From Acanthochromis polyacanthus (taxonomy: Eukaryota > Chordata > Actinopteri > Pomacentridae), in NCBI RefSeq assembly GCF_021347895.1, contig NC_067117.1, positions 413,742-477,741 on the forward strand: a stretch of DNA of 64,000 bases, given 5' to 3'. This document shows positions 42,901 through 54,900 of the stretch, piece after piece. Below the pieces are notes generated by a model that did not search any database, was not told where the DNA came from, and worked only from the letters and a program-made list of their open reading frames with translations. The position numbers and the translations under genes are program-made. The number at the start of each line of letters is the position of its first letter. Within the stretch, counting starts at the first letter, position 1.

Positions 42901-45900
42901 TTCTCAGCTGTCCGGGCTCCAGTGCAGCGGCTGATTGAGTGGACACAGCTGTGACGTCTGAGCTCTGAACTGAGCTCTGCTGGAGAGGAAACAATGAGAG
43001 GGAGAGAGGGAGAAAAGGAGGGAGAGGGCTTTGGGATGCCAGGTGGGTGAGGGCGAGGAGGGAGTCCTGACAGGTACTGGTTAACCGGTTGTGGTTAACT
43101 GGAGCTGGTTAGCAGCAGGTGGTTAAATCCAGCTCTGACTACAGATTAAGACGATGAGAGAAAATCCTGCAGCTAGAAATAGTTCAGAGGTCAGCAGAGA
43201 GTAACGTTGGACTCTGAGCAGCAAACACCCGGACTGACGCTCTGCTGGTTCATTAACTGGTTCATTAGCTAGTTTATTAAGTAATTAATGAGAATAGTAA
43301 AGACATTCACTCATGAAAAGACAGAAACTTGTAGTAATCTATTCAACTCCTCCTGTAAATATGATTTGCAGGAGAGATGTTGTAATTTTATTAAACATAT
43401 AATCAGAGCTTCTTCTCTCTAAATGAGTTTTAATTCCAACTCTGAAAATTCTGTCTTTGGGATATTTGTTTCTTTTATGACATTTTCTGAATATTTTATT
43501 CTTTTTCAAATATTAAAAAGCTTCATTATCAAATACTCTTTACTTTGAATGTCTTAATAATATTTCAGTTTCAGCTCTTCATCCATCGAACGTCCACTTT
43601 TTTTCCTGCCTTTATTCTGGAGTCTTTACAGATAGTCGTTCTTTTATCACCCAGGGAACATTTTATTTATAAAAAAGATTAAAAAAACTTTAGTTTTCCT
43701 GAAGAGTCAGGAAAGAGATCTCTGAGAAAACTTTAGAATCTAAGATGTCGACAATCTGAAAGGAGTTCTGAAGCTGGATGATCTGTGGTTCTAATGAGAA
43801 CATGATGTGTTGCAGCTGAGTGTCCAGCATGGGGCGCTCCGTCCTCAGTTCTGCTGCTACAGAATGGAAACAATCAGACACGATTTATTCTGTTTAGAAA
43901 GAATGAAGTTTTAAACCGGCAGAACGGAAGGAACCCAGAGCCAGGTTCTCTGTGGGGTTCTGAATGGTTCTGAAAGGTTCTCTGTGGGGTTCTGAATGGT
44001 TCTGAAAGGTTCTCAATAGGGTTCTGAATGGTTCTGAAAGGTTCTCTGTGGGGTTCTGAATGGTTCTGAAAGGTTCTCTGTGGGGTTCTGAATGGTTCTG
44101 AAAGGTTCTCAATAGGGTTCTGAATGGTTCTGAAAGGTTCTCAATAGGGTTCTGAATGGTTCCGAAAGGTTCTCTGTGGGGTTCTGAATGGTTCTGAAAG
44201 GTTCTCTGTGGGGTTCTGAATGGTTCTGAAAGGTTCTCAATAGGGATCTGAATGGTTCTGAATGGTTCTGAAAGGTTCTCAATAGGGTTCTGAATGGTTC
44301 TGAATGGTTCCGAAAGGTTCTCTGTGGGGTTCTGAATGGTTCTGAAAGGTTCTCAATAGGGTTCTGAATGGTTCTGAATGGTTCTCTGTGGGGTTCTGAA
44401 TGGTTCTGAAAGGTTCTCTGTGGGGTTCTGAATGGTTCTGAATGGTTCTGAAAGGTTCTCTGTGGGGTTCTGAATGGTTCTGAAAGGTTCTCTGTGGGGT
44501 TCTGAATGGTTCTGAAAGGTTCTCAATAGGGATCTGAATGGTTCTGAATGGTTCTGAAAGGTTCTCTGTGGGGTTCTGAATGGTTCTGAACGGTTCTCAA
44601 TAGGGTTCTGAATGGTTCTGAAAGGTTCTCTGTGGGGTTCTGAATGGTTCTGAAAGGTTCTCAATAGGGTTCTGAATGGTTCTGAAAGGTTCTCTGTGGG
44701 GTTCTGAATGGTTCTGAACGGTTCTCAATAGGGTTCTGAATGGTTCTGAAAGGTTCTCTGTGGGGTTCTGAATGGTTCTGAAAGGTTCTCAATAGGGTTC
44801 TGAATGGTTCTGAAAGGTTCTCTGTGGGGTTCTGAATGGTTCTGAAAGGTTCTCAATAGGGTTCTGAATGGTTCTGAATGGTTCTCAATAGGGTTCTGAA
44901 TGGTTCTGAAAGGTTCTCTGTGGGGTTCTGAATGGTTCTGAAAGGTTCTCAATAGGGTTCTGAATGGTTCTGAAAGGTTCTCTGTGGGGTTCTGAATGGT
45001 TCTGAAAGGTTCTCAATAGGGTTCTGAATGGTTCTGAAAGGTTCTCTGTGGAGTTCTGAATGGTTCTGAAAGGTTCTCAATAGGGTTCTGAATGGTTCTG
45101 AAAGGTTCTCTGTGGGGTTCTGAATGGTTCTGAAAGGTTCTCAATAGGGTTCTGAATGGTTCTGAAAGGTTCTCTGTGGGGTTCTGAATGGTTCTGAAAG
45201 GTTCTCTGTGGGGTTCTGAATGGTTCTGAAAGGTTCTCAATAGGGTTCTGAATGGTTCTGAATGGTTCTGAAAGGTTCTCAATAGGGTTCTGAATGGTTC
45301 TGAATGGTTCCGAAAGGTTCTCTGTGGGGTTCTGAATGGTTCTGAAAGGTTCTCTGTGGGGTTCTGAATGGTTCTGAAAGGTTCTCAATAGGGATCTGAA
45401 TGGTTCTGAATGGTTCTGAAAGGTTCTCAATAGGGTTCTGAATGGTTCTGAATGGTTCCGAAAGGTTCTCTGTGGGGTTCTGAATGGTTCTGAAAGGTTC
45501 TCAATAGGGTTCTGAATGGTTCTGAAAGGTTCTCTGTGGGGTTCTGAATGGTTCTGAATGGTTCTGAAAGGTTCTCTGTGGGGTTCTGAATGGTTCTGAA
45601 AGGTTCTCAATAGGGATCTGAATGGTTCTGAAAGGTTCTCTGTGGGGTTCTGAATGGTTCTGAAAGGTTCTCAATAGGGATCTGAATGGTTCTGAATGGT
45701 TCTGAAAGGTTCTCTGTGGGGTTCTGAATGGTTCTGAAAGGTTCTCAATAGGGTTCTGAATGGTTCTGAAAGGTTCTCTGTGGGGTTCTGAATGGTTCTG
45801 AACGGTTCTCAATAGGGTTCTGAATGGTTCTGAAAGGTTCTCTGTGGGGTTCTGAATGGTTCTGAAAGGTTCTCAATAGGGTTCTGAATGGTTCTGAAAG

Positions 45901-48900
45901 GTTCTCTGTGGGGTTCTGAATGGTTCTGAAAGGTTCTCAATAGGGTTCTGAATGGTTCTGAATGGTTCTCAATAGGGTTCTGAATGGTTCTGAAAGGTTC
46001 TCTGTGGGGTTCTGAATGGTTCTGAAAGGTTCTCAATAGGGTTCTGAATGGTTCTGAAAGGTTCTCTGTGGGGTTCTGAATGGTTCTGAAAGGTTCTCAA
46101 TAGGGTTCTGAATGGTTCTGAAAGGTTCTCTGTGGAGTTCTGAATGGTTCTGAAAGGTTCTCAATAGGGTTCTGAATGGTTCTGAAAGGTTCTCAATAGG
46201 GTTCTGAACGGTCCTGAATGGTTCTCTGTGGGGTTCTGACGTCACTCTGGATCAGAACACTCTTGTTCCATGTGTTGTGGTTCAGATCTGAGTTGCTTCG
46301 GCTCTGCAGTGCCCCCTGTGGCGGTCCTGGTCCTGGTTCTGGGTCCCCTGTCTGAATGTGGGTTTCCCAGGGAGGGGGGTCTGCTGGGGTGTGGGACTCA
46401 GGGAGGCCTGCAGCATGTTGATGAAGAGGCTCTATTCAACCTGCAGCAGAACAACAGAACACTCAGAGCTGAATTAAAGACGCAGAGCAACATTTCCTCA
46501 GGTCAGGACTCGGGTTCGAGTCTCCTTCAGGATCTGACTAAAGCTGGTCTGAAGGTACAACCTTAAACTTCCTGTTGGTGGATCTCAGAACTTCCTCAGT
46601 ATCTTCTAAGGTTTTAGTAAATGTGCAGAAAAAACATCTTCTACCATCAACAAGCAGCTGAATGAAGCTTCACATCCTCAGAGTTAACAAATGACTCAGC
46701 ACAGACTCCACTGACTCAACTCCATCTGACTCGACTCGACTCCATCTGACTCGAGTGGACTCAGTGACAGGTCCCTTGAGTCGGTTGTGTACTGCAGCGA
46801 GCAGCAGGTAGATCTCTGTGGGTTCTGTTCTTCAGTCTTCTTCTTCTTCTGTGTTTCCAGAAGGCATACAGCATCGACCATGAACCTCCACCAAAGCAGC
46901 AGAACATGAAAAATGGAAAGCATCCAAAAGGCAAAGGTAAGTTTGTCCCTGTCAGGCTACCGTCCGCCCCATCCAGCTGAGAGTCGGTGTCGCAGAGGAA
47001 ACACCGGACTCTGATATTAAGATTAGATTTAGTGAAATAACGCCACTGACCAAGTTTCTGGACACACCTGGTCTACCTGGAGGTTCAGGTTGAGGTGGTG
47101 CTCTTCGGGTTCAGACTTTATTTAAACTCAGAGCTACACCGAGGTGGAGGCGTCATTCACACCATAACAAGGAGACAAACAGAGGGACACAGAAAGTTAT
47201 TAGTATTCTAGACACAAAGATGAACATGGCTCCAGTAGGTGTTGGACTGTGGTAGATGAAGAGCTCAGTCAGAGCTCCTTCCAAGCTGAGGTGGTTCAAC
47301 ATCTGGCCAGATTCCTCCTTCTGTTGGAGGTCTTCAGCTGGAGGAGGCCAGAACTCTCTTCAGCTGCTCAGTTTCCCTGAAAACACCTGAATAATTCACC
47401 TGCTGGAACTGATGCTGCTGATGTTGCGAGGCTGATGCTAACACTAAGTGGTTCGCTGTGCCCATTAGCCTGCGGCAAATGCTAGCTGTAGCACATAATA
47501 TACACATGTTCCTAAAGTCAGATCAACTTTAACAATGTTCTGACCGAAAAACAACCTGCAGAAACTGAACTAGAAGCTCGAACATCAACACACATCAGGA
47601 CATTAGCTGCTTTCACAGAGGCTAATACTATGCTAACGGCTAGCAGCTACCTTAGCAGGTAGCTACAGATTAAACCAAAACAGAATCTGGAAAAAAGTAA
47701 CTGATAAAGAAATAAGACAACAGAGAAAGAAAACAAAAAACAGATCGAACTGCAGGAGACAAAGTGATCAATACTTATCGATCGATCAGTAAACAGAGGA
47801 GTCGCATGATGTTCTGACATCATCCTCCTGTTTCTATATTAATCCTTGTTAATGAGCCAGTCTAGTGATGACTGACAAACCTCTGCCATGTGCTGTGATG
47901 TGTATATCAGTTATTACCTATTACAATATATCTATTGATTATTGGTAATCAGTCTGATTACCAATAATCTGTGTCATCCTGTAAACCTGCTGCTGAGCCC
48001 TGAGGCCACTGAGCTCTGAGTGTTTCTGTAATCCTTCAGATTAACTGCAGTTAATCATCTAGCTGGACATGAAGGAATAATCCCGATCAGACATCAGGAG
48101 GAACACCAGCAGCTTGAACCTGAACACAGGAACTCACCTGGGTCATGTGACCTCCACACAGGTGTTTGTCTGGAGGCATCAACACGTAGTTTCAGACTAA
48201 TGGGAGGACTACGTTACCCATGATCCTCTGTGTTGCTCCTGAATCATCCAGAACTGACCCAGAATCAGAATTAATCTGCAGTTTTAATCTTCAGAGGAGC
48301 AGAAGGTGGATCATGTGATAAATGGTTTGGTTGGTCTGAGTCCAACCAGAGATCCTGCAGAGAGAATGCTGACCTTCATCTCTGCGTAGACCACCCTGAC
48401 CCTCATCTCTACGTAGACCACCCTGACCCTCATCTCTACGTAGACCACCCTGACCCTCATCTCTACGTAGACCACCCTGACCCTCATCTCTACGTAGACC
48501 ACCCTGGCCCTCATCTCTACGTAGACCACCGTGACCCTCAGCTCTACGTAGACCACCCTGACCCTCATCTCTACGTAGACCACCCTGACCCTCATCTCTA
48601 CGTAGACCACCCTGGCCCTCATCTCTACGTAGACCACCGTGACCCTCATCTCTACGTAGACCACCCTGACCCTCATCTCTACGTAGACCACCCTGACCCT
48701 CATCTCTACGTAGACCACCCTGGCCCTCATCTCTACGTAGACCACCGTGACCCTCATCTCTACGTAGACCACCCTGGCCCTCATCTCTACGTAGACCACC
48801 CTGGCCTTCATCTCTACGTAGACCACCCTGACCCTCATCTCTACGTAGACCACCCTGACCCTCATCTCTACGTAGACCACCCTGACCCTCATCTCTACGT

Positions 48901-51900
48901 AGACCACCCTGACCCTCATCTCTACGTAGACCACCCTGGCCCTCATCTCTACGTAGACCACCCTGGCCCTCATCTCTACGTAGACCACCCTGACCCTCAT
49001 CTCTACGTAGACCACCCTGGCCCTCATCTCTACGTAGACCACCCTGACCCTCATCTCTACGTAGACCACCCTGGCCCTCATCTCTACGTAGACCACCCTG
49101 ACCCTCATCTCTACGTAGACCACCGTGACCCTCATCTCTACGTAGACCACCCTGACCCTCATCTCTACGTAGACCACCCTGGCCCTCATCTCTGCGTAGA
49201 CCCACCTCACTTTATTCTTTCATCACCTGTTCCCTCAAGACTTCACTGAAAAACCAACAAGTAAAACAAGACAACAGCAATGATATGAAACCAGTCAGTT
49301 CTCGATGATGAAGGTCAGAGTCCCGCAGGTGGATGTTCATGTTGTTGGACACTCAGAGTGTTCCTCAGATATAGATGGTGACACCATGAGAAGGTTGAAA
49401 TGTTCTTGTTCTGGAGGCAGTAGAAACAGTAGAAACAACTTTGAAGTTCTCTAGCATCACGACAAGTATCAACAAAATGTCTCAGAACCTGTCCAAGATC
49501 ACCTCAACGTCCAGAAGAACAGAACCTGTCCAATACAACGTAAGACTGGCCCACAACCACTACAACCACCAAACTGTAACCCTACAACCATGGCCGGAGA
49601 TCCCGAGAGGGACACAGGGGACACAGGGGACTTGTCCCCCCCAAAAAAAAATCATTGTAAGCACATAAAAACAATTGAATAATAATATAGTTGAAAGATT
49701 ATGGCCCTTCCCCCCCATTCCTCAAGTGGTTTAGTCTACACGGTGTTTCCAGCGTGCTGGGCTACTGGCAGCTTTGTGTGTCAACAGCGCAATGATCTTT
49801 CAAAAGATGAGAAATTATGCTAATGTGTAAATGTTTTTTTAAAATCAGCACGCCGGTAAGAAAATAGCCTAGCTTATGATCATTAAAAGGCTCAAACGAG
49901 TATGTAGAACAGCGGCAGAGACAGAGGTGATACAGAGAGACAGGGGAGGACAAAGAGGAAAACAGATGAGGGAAAAGAGCAGAGGAAATACAGACGACAG
50001 GATTTTAAAAACGTCTTTCAGTAATATCTTGTTGTATTTTGTTTGTCGACGTTACAATAAATGCAGAGTTTTTAAGAGTAGTTTGATGTTGTTGCATTAT
50101 TCTGGATGGTATTTCCTCTGTAGATTTAGAACTTATTTTGAGCTTCACTTTCTTGTAAAGCTACTTTGATGGACTAAAGCGGAAATTAGAGCAGGGTGCA
50201 AAGAAATTCTGTTAGATGTGGTCATAAAAGTGCATCATTTCCACCAAATAACACTGCTGATTTAGCTGGTTGAACATAGAAAAACCTGTATGCGGGTAGA
50301 ATATGCAGTCAGACAGAACAATGCGAGAACTGCTATTATTACTTTTAATATGATGCTGAGGGCTCAATCCTGCAAGACAAGTTCCAAAGCAGCAGGGGAG
50401 AGAGAGGGAGAGGACAATTTTTTTCATGTCCCCCCAGGAATTACTCTCTGAAATTTTACTCTTTATTGTCCCCCAAAAAAATAAAATGAAATTTTCACCC
50501 TGCCTACAACACTATCAACCACTCAACGTTACTGGAATGTTTGTGTTGTGGTTGTTTTGTGTCTCTGTGGTTGTTGTGTGTCTCTGTGGTTGTTTTGTGT
50601 CTCTGTGGTTGTTGTGTGTCTCTGTGGTCGTTGTGTGTCTCTGTGGTTGTTTTGTGTCTCTGTGGTTGTTGTGTGTCTCTGTGGTTGTTGTGTGTCTCTG
50701 TGGTTGTTGTGTGTCTCTGTGGTTGTTTTGTGTCTCTTTGTTGGTTGTTTTGTGTCTCTGTGGTTGTTTTGTGTCTCTGTGGTTGTTGTGTGTCTCTGTG
50801 GTTGTTGTGTGTCTCTGTGGTTGTTTTGTGTCTCTGTGGTTGTTGTGTGTCTCTGTGGTCGTTGTGTGTCTCTGTGGTTGTTTTGTGTCTCTGTGGTTGT
50901 TGTGTGTCTCTGTGGTTGTTGTGTGTCTCTGTGGTTGTTGTGTGTCTCTGTGGTTGTTTTGTGTCTCTTTGTTGGTTGTTTTGTGTCTCTGTGGTTGTTT
51001 TGTGTCTCTTTGTTGGTTGTTTTGTGTCTCTGTGGTTGTTTTGTGTCTCTTTGTGGTTGTTTTGTGTCTCTTTGTGGTTGTTTTGTGTCTGTGTGATTGT
51101 TTTGTGTCTCTGTGGTTGTTTTGTGTCTCTGTGTGATTGTTTTGTGTCTTTGTGGTTGTTTTGTGTCTCATTGGTTGTTTTGTGTCTCTGTGGTTGTTTT
51201 GTGTCTCTTTGTGGTTGTTTTGTGTCTCTTTGTGGTTGTTTTGTGTCTCTGTGGTTGTTGTGTGTCTCTGTGGTTGTTTTGTGTCTCTGTGGTTGTTGTG
51301 TGTCTCTTTGTGGTTGTTTTGTGTCTCATTGGTTGTTTTGTGTCTGTGGTTGTTTTGTGTCTCTTTGTGGCTGTTTTGTGTCTCTTTGTGGTTGTTTTGT
51401 GTCTCTTTGTGGTTGTTTTGTGTCTCTGTGGTTGTTGTGTGTCTCTGTGGTTGTTTTGTGTCTCTGTGGTTGTTGTGTGTCTCTTTGTGGTTGTTTTGTG
51501 TCTCTTTGTTGGTTGTTTTGTGTCTCTGTGGTTGTTGTGTGTCTCTGTGGTTGTTTTGTGTCTCATTGGTTGTTTTGTGTCTGTGGTTGTTTTGTGTCTC
51601 TTTGTGGTTGTTTTGTGTCTCTGTGGTTGTTGTGTGTCTCTGTGGTTGTTTTGTGTCTCTGTGGTTGTTGTGTGTCTCTTTGTGGTTGTTTTGTGTCTCT
51701 TTGTTGGTTGTTTTGTGTCTCTGTGGTTGTTGTGTGTCTCTGTGGTTGTTTTGTGTCTCTTTGTTGGTTGTTTTGTGTCTCTGTGGTTGTTTTGTGTCTC
51801 TTTGTTGGTTGTTTTGTGTCTCTGTGGTTGTTTTGTGTCTCTTTGTGGTTGTTTTGTGTCTCATTGGTTGTTTTGTGTCTGTGTGATTGTTTTGTGTCTC

Positions 51901-54900
51901 TGTGGTTGTTTTGTGTCTCTGTGTGATTGTTTTGTGTCTTTGTGGTTGTTTTGTGTCTCATTGGTTGTTTTGTGTCTCTGTGGTTGTTTTGTGTCTCTTT
52001 GTGGTTGTTTTGTGTCTCTTTGTGGTTGTTTTGTGTCTGTGGTTGTTTTGTGTCTCTTTGTGGTTGTTTTGTGTCTCTGTGGTTGTTTTGTGTCTCTGTG
52101 GTTGTTTTGTGTCTCTTTGTGGTTGTTTTGTGTCTCTTTGTGGTTGTTTTGTGTCTCTGTGGTTGTTTTGTGTCTCTGTGGTTGTTTTGTGTCTCTTTGT
52201 GGTTGTTTTGTGTCTCTGTGGTTGTTTTGTGTCTCTGTGGTTGTTTTGTGTCTCTTTGTGGTTGTTTTGTGTCTCTGTGGTTGTTTTGTGTCTCTTTGTG
52301 GTTGTTTTGTGTCTCTGTGGTTGTTTTGTGTCTCTGTGGTTGTTTTGTGTCTCTTTGTGGTTGTTTTGTGTCTCTTTGTGGTTGTTTTGTGTCTCTGTGG
52401 TTGTTTCGTGTCTCTTTGTGGTTGTTTTGTGTCTCTTTGTGGTTGTTTTGTGTCTCTTTGTGGTTGTTTCGTGTCTCTTTGTGGTTGTTTTGTGTCTCTT
52501 TGTGGTTGTTTTGTGTCTCTGTGGTTGTTTTGTGTCTCTTTGTGGTTGTTTTGTGTCTCTGTGGTTGTTTTGTGTCTCTTTGAGATTGTTTTGTGTCTCT
52601 TTGTGGTTGTTTTGTGTCTCTTTGTGGTTGTTTTGTGTCTCATTGGTTGTTTTGTGTCTCTGTGGTTGTTTTGTGTCTCTGTGGTTGTTTTGTGTCTCTT
52701 TGTGGTTGTTTTGTGTCTCTGTGGTTGTTTTGTGTCTCTGTGGTTGTTTTGTGTCTCATTGGTTGTTTTGTGTCTCTGTGGTTGTTTTGTGTCTCTTTGT
52801 GGTTGTTTTGTGTCTCATTGGTTGTTTTGTGTCTCTGTGGTTGTTTTGTGTCTCTTTGTGGTTGTTTTGTGTCTCTGTGGTTGTTTTGTGTCTCATTGGT
52901 TGTTTTGTGTCTCTGTGGTTGTTTTGTGTCTCATTGGTTGTTTTGTGTCTCTGTGGTTGTTTTGTGTCTCTGTGGTATTTCTGCCTCCTAGTATTTGAAC
53001 TCTTGGGGTAAACTCTTATTATATTCCATATTTTCAGGCTAGTCTGAACTTTAACTTCTTTCTCGACTGGAAATGTTTCGGCTCAATGTTTGGGTTTGGA
53101 TTCGATCAGAACCAAACTGGAGAGAGACCACACATGTCCTGATGTGTGTTGATGTTCGAGCTTCTAGTTCAGTTTCTGCAGGTTGTTTTTCGGTTAGAAC
53201 ATTGTTAAAGTTGATCTGACTTTAGGAACATGTTACGCTGCTACAGCTAGCATTAGCCGCAGGCTAATGGGCACAGCGAACCTCTTAGTGTTAGCATCAG
53301 TCTCGCAACATCAGCAGCATCAGGACAAGGCTGAAAGTTCAAAATACACGCTGTCCTGATGTTCTGATGTTCTCACTTCAAACCTGACAAACCTGCTGGA
53401 TCTGGAGGATGAAGAGGAGGATGAAGAGGAGGATGAAGAGGAGGATGAAGAGGAGGAGGAGCATCAGGGAAACACTGAGGTCATGTGACTGCTGCTCTCC
53501 TCTCACTCTGACTGAGCAGCAGAACAGACATGAAGCTTCCAGCAGACTGAGACCAGAGAGGGGACAGGAACAGAATCAGGACTAGAACCAAGACCAGGAC
53601 AAGGACCAGGACTAGAAGTAGAACCAGGAACAGATGGATCAGAGCAGCCCCACTCAGAGCTCCAGTCAGATGGTGAAGTCTGGTGAGATGTGGTGCTTCA
53701 TGAACATTTATTCTGTTGAACTGTTTGAATGTTTTCCTCTTTTAAAAATGCATTAAACTGTTTCAGTGCTGCTGAGCGTCTAAACCATCAGGAAGCGGTC
53801 CTTTTATCGTTAAATACGTCCTCTGCCTGTGATCCTGCTTCAGGTTCATTAACAGAATATTTCACCTTTCTTCTGATTTTATTCATTTATTCAGCTGATG
53901 ATGGAAAACTCTGTTTCTAGATTCTAGGAATCTGGGAAAAATAAGTCAGAGTTCAGAGCAATGACAAGATAGAATCAGGTTCTGGTTGAGTCTAAAGTTT
54001 TGGTTGAGTCTAAAGTTCTGGTTCTGGTTGATTCTAAAGTTCTGGCTGATTCTAAAGTTCTGGTTCTGGTTGATTCTAAAGTTCTGGTTGATTCTAAAGT
54101 CCTGGTTCTGGTTGATTCTAAAGTTCTGGTTCTGGTTGATTCTAAAGTTCTGGTTGATTCTAAAGTTTTGGTTCTGGTTGATTCTAAAGTTCTGGTTGTT
54201 TCTAAAGTTCTGGTTCTGGTTGTAATGTCGTGGTCCTGGTTTGGACCGGGTCTCTGGATCAGATCGGGTTCCGTAATTTGGGTTCTGTGACGTTGATCTT
54301 GTGAGCTGAAGCTGAACATGAGTCTGACTTTGACCTCAGACTGTTTGAACAGTTAAACCAACATCAGAACCAAAGTCCAAACACGTCCACGTTTCACCAG
54401 AGAACCACAAACAGACTCCACATCCGGGTGGTTCTCAGGTGGTTCTCAGTCTGGTTCTGGTTCTCCAACTTTATCAATAATCAGAGTTCTACTAATATAT
54501 ATATGTGTGTGTGTGTGTGTTTTCGTCATGCCCCCATGTTTGATGACAATTAAGCTATTCTATTCTATTCTATTCTATTCTATTCTATTCTATTCTATTC
54601 TGCTCTATTCTGCTCTATTCTATTCTATTCTATTCTATTCTATTCTGCTCTATTCTGCTCTATTCTATTCTATTCTATTCTATTCTATTCTTTCTATTCT
54701 GTTCTATTCTATTCTGCTCTATTCTATTCTATTCTATTCTATTCTATTCTATTCTATTCTGCTCTATTCTGCTCTATTCTATTCTATTCTATTCTATTCT
54801 GCTCTATTCTGCTCTATTCTATTCTATTCTATTCTATTCTATTCTATTCTATTCTTTTCTATTCTATTCTGCTCTATTCTGCTCTATTCTATTCTATTCT

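Noticed and set aside
43944..46239. Possible CRISPR-like array
   Set aside because: No unique spacers between repeats, and the DNA is vertebrate; this is a minisatellite.
43894..46245. Series of minus-strand frames starting [15 protein letters not shown]
   Set aside because: 32-bp units change frame at each step; the apparent start codon is part of the unit.
46270..46566. 98-codon plus-strand frame
   Set aside because: No domain, no homology I recognise, lies in an intron; could be chance.
48291..49210. 304- and 299-codon minus-strand frames
   Set aside because: Pure 27-bp tandem repeat; two different frames are equally open, no start context, splice sites or non-repeat domain.
50426..53011. 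Very long frames (up to 633 codons) in the GTTGTTTTGTG array, both strands
   Set aside because: Low-complexity composition lacking stop codons; resembles membrane protein only because of Val/Leu/Cys bias.
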